A stretch of 10,187 bases of DNA, from assembly GCA_021298875.1 (NCBI GenBank), contig JAJTHJ010000314.1:1-10187 (forward strand), given 5' to 3'. The translations under genes and the position numbers were made by a program. This DNA is from Burkholderiales bacterium (lineage in GTDB: Bacteria; Pseudomonadota; Gammaproteobacteria; Burkholderiales; Burkholderiaceae_F). Positions 6,492 through 10,187 of the stretch are shown one piece after another; within the stretch, counting starts at the first letter, position 1; each line of letters starts with the position of its first letter. The notes under the pieces were generated by a model. It ran no database searches. It was not told the DNA's origin and saw only the letters and a program-made list of their open reading frames with translations.

Positions 6492-7625
6492 ATGGCGCTC
6501 GAAGACCTGTTCCGGATGATGGCCGAGCGCTCGGCCTCGGACCTCTACCTGTCGGTCGATGCCCCGGTCACGTTCCGCGAGCAGGGGGTGTGCGTGCCGT
6601 TGGGTGAGGCGCGCCTGACCGAGACGCAGTTGCGCGAGTTGCTGGCCGAGCGCCTGACGCCTGAGCAGTGGGCCACCTGTGAGCGGCAGCGCGAGTTGAA
6701 CGTCGGCCTGCGCCTGCCTGCCGTGGGCAGCTTCCGCGTCAGCGCCTTCACGCAGCGCGGCCAGCCGGCGGCCGTGGTCCGCTACATCCCCGAGGAGATT
6801 CCGGGGCTCGACCGACTCGGTCTGCCGGCGGCGCTGCAGCGGATGGCGCTGCAGGGCAGCGGCCTGATCCTGGTCGCTGGCGCCGCCGGCTCCGGTAAGA
6901 CGACCACCGTGGCCGCGATGCTCGATCATCGCAATGCGCTCATGAGCGGGCACATCCTGACCTACGAGGAGCCGATCGAATATCTGTTCCGCAACCGCAA
7001 GTCGATTGTCAATCAGCGCGAACTCGGCATCGATGCACCGTCGCTCGAAGCGGCGCTGGCTAACGCCCTGCGCCAGGCACCCGACGTGCTGATGCTGGGC
7101 GAGATTCGCGACCGCGAGACGATGAGCGCGGCGCTCGCCTATGCAATGTCCGGGCACCTGGTGGTGGCAACGATTCATGCGACCAACAGCGCCTACGCGC
7201 TGAACCGGGTCATCAGTTTCTACCCCCCGCAGACGCGCGAGTCGCTCTTCAAAGACCTCGCCATCGCCCTGCACGCGATCGTCGCCTTGCGCCTGGTTCG
7301 GGCGCACGATGGCCGGCGCCTGCCCGCGGTGGAGATTCTGACCAATACCGGCTACACGACCGATCTCATCGACCGCGGCGACGTGCAGGCAATCAAGGAG
7401 GCGCTGGCCTCCAGCCTGGCGCCGCGCAGCCAGACCTTCGAGCAAAGCCTGTACGCGCTTCTGCAACAGGACGCCATTACGCGCGCCGAAGCCCTGGCCG
7501 CCGCCGACTCCGAAAACAACCTGCTCTGGCTGATCAACAACGCCGGCAAACCGCCGAACGCGACGGCCACGCCGGACGACGATCCGCACAAGGCAAGCTT
7601 CTCCGAATTCAGTTTGAATCTCTGA
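6492..7625 (+). CDS. pilU: PilU-like type IV pilus ATPase (PilT/PilU family)
   Basis: This is a hexameric cytoplasmic ATPase of the GspE/PilT secretion superfamily; PilT and PilU members power retraction of type IVa pili. The product has 377 residues, typical of PilU. A PAS-like N-terminal domain (about 1-100; SASDLYLSVDAPVTFRE) leads to the RecA-like ATPase. Walker A is GAAGSGKT (130-137, K136), the Asp box is ILTYEEPIEY (155-164), Walker B is DVLMLGEIRD (198-207, E204) and the His box is VVATIHATN (224-232, H229). The PilT retraction motif AIRNLIRE is absent. The C-terminal part instead reads DVQAIKEALASS, SQTFEQSLYALLQQD and ADSENNLLWLIN, closer to PilU, and ends in a hydrophilic tail with FSEFSLNL. 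The ATG at 6492 has GGGG (6482-6485) upstream. No other pilus gene is present. It lies between dapD and dapE, 4 bases before dapE. PilU versus a PilT paralogue is the main uncertainty. Confidence 0.85.
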   Translation: MALEDLFRMMAERSASDLYLSVDAPVTFREQGVCVPLGEARLTETQLRELLAERLTPEQWATCERQRELNVGLRLPAVGSFRVSAFTQRGQPAAVVRYIPEEIPGLDRLGLPAALQRMALQGSGLILVAGAAGSGKTTTVAAMLDHRNALMSGHILTYEEPIEYLFRNRKSIVNQRELGIDAPSLEAALANALRQAPDVLMLGEIRDRETMSAALAYAMSGHLVVATIHATNSAYALNRVISFYPPQTRESLFKDLAIALHAIVALRLVRAHDGRRLPAVEILTNTGYTTDLIDRGDVQAIKEALASSLAPRSQTFEQSLYALLQQDAITRAEALAAADSENNLLWLINNAGKPPNATATPDDDPHKASFSEFSLNL

Positions 7626-7629
7626 TCCC

Positions 7630-8757
7630 GTGTCTGCGACCTTTGATCTTGTCCGCGACCTGATCTCCCGCCCTTCCGTCACCCCCGAGGACGGCGGCTG
7701 CCAGGATGCGATCGCGCAGCGTCTGACCCCGTTGGGCTTCGTCGCCGAAACCATCGCCCGCAAAGGGACAACCAACCTTTGGTTGCGGCGCGGGCGCGAG
7801 CGACCGCTGATCGTGCTGGCCGGCCACACCGACGTGGTGCCGACGGGGCCTTTGCACGATTGGACTTCGCCGCCGTTCGAGCCGACGCTGCGGGACGGTC
7901 GGCTGTACGGCCGCGGCGCGAGCGACATGAAGAGCTCGCTCGCCGCCTTCGTCGTCGCTGTAGAAGAGTTCGTCGCCGCGCACCCACGGCATCGCGGTTC
8001 GATCGCGCTGCTGCTCACCTCCGACGAAGAAGGCCCGGCCACCGACGGCACCGTGGCCGTGGTCGAGGCGCTGCGCGCGCGCGGCGAAGCGCTCGATTGC
8101 TGCATCGTCGGCGAGCCGACTTCGGTCGAGCGGCTGGGCGACACGATCAAGAATGGCCGGCGCGGCTCGCTGTCCGGGCGCCTGACGGTCAAGGGCGTGC
8201 AAGGCCATGTCGCCTACCCGCATCTGGCGCGCAACCCCGTGCACGAGCTTGCGCCAGCGCTGGCGGAACTCGCTGCGGAGCGTTGGGACGAAGGCAACGA
8301 ATTCTTCCCGCCGACGACGTTTCAGGTTTCCAACATCCACGCCGGCACCGGCACCGGCAACGTGATTCCCGGCGCCTGCGTGGTGGATTTCAACCTGCGC
8401 TTCGCACCGGTGTCCACCGCGCTGGAATTGCAGCAGAGGATCGAAGCGATCCTCTCCAGGCATCGACTCGACTACGAGATGCAGTGGACGGTTGGCGCGC
8501 AACCGTTCCTCACGGCACGCGGCAGTCTGGTCGAAGCGCTTTCACAGGCGATTGCCGAGACGACGGGTGTGGCGCCGCAACTGTCCACAACCGGTGGCAC
8601 CTCGGACGGGCGCTTTCTGGCAACGATCTGCCCGCAGGTGGTCGAGTTCGGCCCGTGCAATGCGAGCATCCACAAGATCGACGAGCACATCGCCGTGGCC
8701 GATCTGGAGCCACTAAAGAACGCGTACCGGCGCACGCTGGAACTGCTGCTCGCATGA
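7630..8757 (+). CDS. dapE: Succinyl-diaminopimelate desuccinylase DapE
   Basis: DapE is a dinuclear zinc hydrolase of the M20 family that cleaves N-succinyl-LL-diaminopimelate to LL-diaminopimelate and succinate. The product has 375 residues, as usual. Metal and catalytic residues line up one position below H. influenzae DapE: H66 and D68 (AGHTDVVPTG), D99 (YGRGASDMKSS), general base E133 and ligand E134 (SDEEGPATDGT), E162 (GEPTS) and H348 (NASIHKIDEH). The dimerisation domain, about 178-293, includes GHVAYPHLARNP and the N-V-I-P-G loop at 244-248. The GTG at 7630 is chosen because homology (FDLVRDLISRPSVTPED) starts at once; no better start exists in frame. It lies 4 bases after the pilus ATPase stop with little Shine-Dalgarno, suggesting coupling to the upstream gene. 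Its TGA overlaps an ATG in the arrangement ATGA (8754-8757), opening the first of two tiny frames. Confidence 0.97.
   Translation: MSATFDLVRDLISRPSVTPEDGGCQDAIAQRLTPLGFVAETIARKGTTNLWLRRGRERPLIVLAGHTDVVPTGPLHDWTSPPFEPTLRDGRLYGRGASDMKSSLAAFVVAVEEFVAAHPRHRGSIALLLTSDEEGPATDGTVAVVEALRARGEALDCCIVGEPTSVERLGDTIKNGRRGSLSGRLTVKGVQGHVAYPHLARNPVHELAPALAELAAERWDEGNEFFPPTTFQVSNIHAGTGTGNVIPGACVVDFNLRFAPVSTALELQQRIEAILSRHRLDYEMQWTVGAQPFLTARGSLVEALSQAIAETTGVAPQLSTTGGTSDGRFLATICPQVVEFGPCNASIHKIDEHIAVADLEPLKNAYRRTLELLLA
8435..8455 (+). repeat. Perfect 9-base intragenic inverted repeat in dapE
   Basis: AGAGGATCG (8435-8443) and CGATCCTCT (8447-8455) form a perfect 9-base stem with loop AAG. It lies inside dapE and encodes part of the Q-R-I-E-A-I-L-S segment around residues 270-276. 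No T-run follows. The inverted repeat is certain; any function is unknown. Confidence 0.6.
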
Positions 8758-8819
8758 GCGCGCCGGGCCGCTCCCCAGCGCTCATCCCGCAGCGCGCAGC
8801 GCGGAGGGTAGTCCAGTGA
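8754..8819 (+). CDS. Possible 21-residue coupled mini-ORF 1
   Basis: This tiny frame starts with an ATG overlapping the dapE stop (ATGA at 8754-8757) and ends at TGA 8817-8819. That stop overlaps the GTG of the next tiny frame (GTGA 8816-8819). The peptide is basic, begins MSAPGRSP and ends RRVVQ. It resembles the product of the following frame (both begin M-S, have G-R near position 5, are arginine-rich and end V-Q). There is no Shine-Dalgarno upstream, so translation would depend on ribosomes terminating dapE. No known family is recognised. It may be a peptide that matters, a coupling device, or a chance frame in a repeat. Confidence 0.35.
   Translation: MSAPGRSPALIPQRAARRVVQ
8803..8808 (+). 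promoter_or_regulatory. Shine-Dalgarno of mini-ORF 2
   Basis: GGAGGG lies 7 bases before the GTG at 8816, a good match to the 16S rRNA 3' end at normal spacing. It lies at the end of repeat unit 1. Confidence 0.5.
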
Positions 8820-8878
8820 GCCCGCTGGGCCGACCCGAGGGCGAATCCCGAGCACGCAGCGCGAGGGACGTCCAATGA
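8816..8878 (+). CDS. Possible 20-residue coupled mini-ORF 2
   Basis: This frame starts at a GTG that overlaps the stop of the previous tiny frame and ends at TGA 8876-8878, overlapping the prmB ATG (ATGA at 8875-8878). Unlike the first tiny frame it has a strong GGAGGG site 7 bases upstream. The peptide begins MSPLGRPEGES and ends SARDVQ. It is rich in arginine, glutamate and serine and is a diverged copy of the previous peptide. No known domain is recognised. The most cautious reading is that it is a leader that brings ribosomes to the prmB start. Confidence 0.38.
   Translation: MSPLGRPEGESRARSARDVQ
8863..8867 (+). promoter_or_regulatory. Shine-Dalgarno of prmB
   Basis: GAGGG lies 7 bases before the prmB ATG at 8875, the same spacing as the corresponding site in the preceding repeat unit. 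It supports the ATG at 8875 as the prmB start. Confidence 0.7.
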
Positions 8879-9762
8879 CCGGCGAACTGCAAACCCTGCG
8901 CGACTTGCTGCGCTGGGCCGTCACGCGCTTCAACGCGGCCAACCTCGCCTTCGGCCACGGCCAGCCGGACGCCTACGACGAAGCGGTGTTCCTGCTGCTG
9001 CACGCGCTCAGTCTGCCGACCGAGCGGATCGAAGCCTTCCTCGACGCGCGGCTGCTGCCCGACGAGCTCGCCCGCCTGCGGGAGCTGATCGAGCGCCGCG
9101 TGACCGAGCGCAAACCGGCCGCGTACTCGCTCAATGAAGCCTGGTTGCAGGGCTACAAGTTTTACGTCGATGAACGCGTGATCGTGCCGCGCTCGTTTAT
9201 CGCCGAACTGCTGCATGAGGGACTGCAACCCTGGGTCGAGGACGCGGAGGCCGTCGGCAGCGTGCTCGATCTGTGCACCGGCTCGGGCTGCCTCGCGATC
9301 CTCGCTGCTGAGGCTTTTCCGCGGGCGAGCGTGGATGCGGTCGATTTGTCCGCCGACGCGCTGCAAGTCGCCCAACGCAACGTCGCCGACTACGGCCTGC
9401 AAGAGCGCGTGCGACTCGTGCAGTCCGATCTCTGCAAGGCGCTGGGCAAGCGCAAGTACGACCTGATCCTGTCCAACCCGCCCTATGTGCCGGCGGCGGC
9501 GATGCAAAGCCTGCCCGCCGAGTACCGCCACGAGCCGCAGATGGCGCTGGCGGGCGGCGAAGACGGCACCGACTTCGTCGCCCAGCTGATCGCGGATGCG
9601 TCCAAGCACCTGAAGCGCCGCGGCATGTTGATCGTCGAAGTCGGCGGTGAGCGCGCTGCTGTTGAACGACGCTTCCCCGCCCTGCCGTTCACCTGGCTCA
9701 CGACGAGCGGTGGGGACGACATGGTGTTCCTCCTGCGTGCCGAAGATTTGGGACCACGTTAA
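8875..9762 (+). CDS. prmB: 50S ribosomal protein L3 N5-glutamine methyltransferase PrmB
   Basis: PrmB uses S-adenosylmethionine to methylate a glutamine side chain of ribosomal protein L3 (Q150 in E. coli), which aids 50S assembly. The product has 295 residues. A helical N-terminal substrate domain (about 1-95) leads to YKFYVDERVIVPRS, where VPRS at 104-107 is the PrmB form; the release-factor enzyme PrmC has VPRPETE. Next are the SAM-binding motif DLCTGSGC at 132-139, the acidic loop VDAVDLS at 153-159 and the glutamine-binding NPPY at 201-204. The ATG at 8875 has GAGGG 7 bases upstream and homology starts early. The start overlaps the preceding tiny frame by 4 bases, so its translation may be coupled to it. 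Neighbouring dapE is a common arrangement in betaproteobacteria (general knowledge). The assignment over PrmC is firm. Confidence 0.94.
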   Translation: MTGELQTLRDLLRWAVTRFNAANLAFGHGQPDAYDEAVFLLLHALSLPTERIEAFLDARLLPDELARLRELIERRVTERKPAAYSLNEAWLQGYKFYVDERVIVPRSFIAELLHEGLQPWVEDAEAVGSVLDLCTGSGCLAILAAEAFPRASVDAVDLSADALQVAQRNVADYGLQERVRLVQSDLCKALGKRKYDLILSNPPYVPAAAMQSLPAEYRHEPQMALAGGEDGTDFVAQLIADASKHLKRRGMLIVEVGGERAAVERRFPALPFTWLTTSGGDDMVFLLRAEDLGPR

Positions 9763-9792
9763 CGCTGCGTCCTCAGCCTCGGTGAACGCCAA

Positions 9793-9813
9793 CCGATCAC
9801 CGATCACGGATCA
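9793..9813. repeat. Three-copy heptamer repeat CSGATCA
   Basis: Three adjacent 7-base units (CCGATCA, CCGATCA, CGGATCA) fill much of the 56-base gap between prmB and the ABC-F gene, just ahead of its TTG start. Short tandem heptamers can vary in copy number. The last copy occupies the place where a ribosome-binding site would be expected. Confidence 0.6.
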
Positions 9814-9818
9814 CCGCC

Positions 9819-10187
9819 TTGCTTCGCCTCCTCAACCTCACCCTCGCCCGCGGCGTGCGCGTGCTCTACCGCGGCGCCTCAGCCGTCGCGGCGCCCGGCG
9901 AACGCGTGGGACTGGTGGGCGCCAACGGCAGCGGCAAATCGAGCCTGTTCGCCGCCATCCTCGGCGATCTGGCTCCTGAGGCGGGCGCCATCGAGGCCCC
10001 GCCGTCGGCGCGCCTCGCGCACGTCGCGCAAGATATCGAGGCGCGCGACGAAGCCGCGCTCGACTACGTGGTGGCCGGCCACGCGCCGCTCGCCGAGGCG
10101 CGCGCCGAACTCGCCGCCGCCGAAGCGGGTCACGACGACCTGCGCCTGGCCCACGCACACGCGCATCTGGCGGAACTCAACGAATCC
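9819..10187 (+). CDS. yheS: ABC-F family ATPase, YheS-like (5' part only)
   Basis: ABC-F proteins are soluble twin-ATPase proteins that act on the ribosome rather than in transport. The 123 codons present cover the start of the first ATPase domain: LLNLTLARGVRVLYRGASA, Walker A GANGSGKSS (34-42, K40), and the Q-loop glutamine Q71 in AHVAQDIEA, followed by an ALDYVVAGHAPLAEARAEL helical segment. RGVRVL and the A-L-x-Y-V-x-x-G stretch resemble E. coli YheS more than Uup or EttA. The start is a TTG at 9819: the frame has a stop at 9783-9785, no ATG or GTG in between, and family homology begins immediately. Only a weak GGA (9808-9810) precedes it. The gene runs off the right edge, so the signature, Walker B and second ATPase domain are not visible. 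It is 56 bases after prmB and probably in the same transcription unit. Confidence 0.88.
   Translation, partial: MLRLLNLTLARGVRVLYRGASAVAAPGERVGLVGANGSGKSSLFAAILGDLAPEAGAIEAPPSARLAHVAQDIEARDEAALDYVVAGHAPLAEARAELAAAEAGHDDLRLAHAHAHLAELNES

Larger units (their letters stand above)
8754..8874 (+). repeat. Tandem imperfect repeat (62 and 59 bases) between dapE and prmB
   Basis: Unit 1 is 8754-8815 and unit 2 is 8816-8874. By eye they align at roughly 80 percent in their first 17 bases and in the last 30 or so; the middle is diverged with small gaps. Both begin RTGAGCSCGCYGGGCCG, contain ATCCCG, then CGCAGCGC, and end in GAGGG-NN-GTCCA directly before RTGA. Each length is 3n+2, which is what preserves a 4-base overlap between successive tiny frames. 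The two units fill the whole dapE-prmB gap. Confidence 0.75.

Noticed and set aside
6399..8192. 597-codon open frame antisense to the pilus ATPase gene and dapE
   Set aside because: It spans two well-supported genes, has low-complexity composition and no recognised motif.
9746..9774. Intrinsic terminator after prmB
   Set aside because: GGAC...GTCC gives only a 4-base stem with a large internal loop and no T-run; the ABC-F gene is probably co-transcribed.
8782..9807. 341-codon open frame antisense to prmB
   Set aside because: prmB has clear SAM-binding and NPPY motifs on the other strand; the antisense frame has no domain.
9879..10166. 95-codon minus-strand frame at the right end
   Set aside because: The plus strand encodes an ABC-F Walker A and Q-loop in an uninterrupted frame; this one is its antisense shadow.

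Overview
The window is GC-rich bacterial chromosome, almost fully coding, with short or overlapping gene junctions. Gene content and order (smc; dapC-dapD-pilU-like-dapE-prmB-ABC-F; a short single-domain QueF) fit a betaproteobacterium, perhaps Rhodocyclales, Nitrosomonadales or Burkholderiales. That placement is inferred from protein families and order and was not tested by a search. No tRNA, rRNA, CRISPR array, insertion sequence or phage gene was seen.

Layout. Positions 1-129 carry no convincing gene but a G-run-rich stretch. Positions 130-3654 (minus strand) are smc, the chromosome-condensation ATPase. A 123-base divergent promoter region with a perfect TATAAT box separates it from queF (3778-4197, plus), the last reductive step to the queuosine precursor preQ1. 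The gap 4198-4404 holds a compact palindromic repeat (4271-4358) made of three hairpins inside a 9-base outer arm. From 4405 everything is on the plus strand and looks like one operon: dapC, dapD, a PilU-like type IV pilus ATPase, dapE, two very small reading frames, prmB, and the 5' part of a YheS-like ABC-F ATPase cut by the window end.

How the genes work together. DapD succinylates tetrahydrodipicolinate, DapC transaminates the product and DapE removes succinate, so the three central steps of the succinylase route to meso-diaminopimelate and lysine are encoded together. The pilus ATPase sits between dapD and dapE, 4 bases ahead of dapE. PrmB (ribosomal protein L3 methylation) and the ABC-F protein (ribosome-associated) give the 3' end a translation theme.

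The most unusual structure is at 8754-8878. Two tandem, roughly 60-base imperfect repeats each encode a peptide of about 20 residues. They are linked to dapE, to each other and to prmB by three consecutive 4-base stop/start overlaps (ATGA, GTGA, ATGA), and the end of each repeat supplies a Shine-Dalgarno sequence for the next frame. This looks like a translational-coupling relay or a mobile/duplicating repeat that carries its own start and stop signals. Other points of interest are the hairpin-rich repeat before dapC, two potential G-quadruplex stretches, a perfect intragenic hairpin in dapE, and a possible bidirectional promoter between smc and queF.
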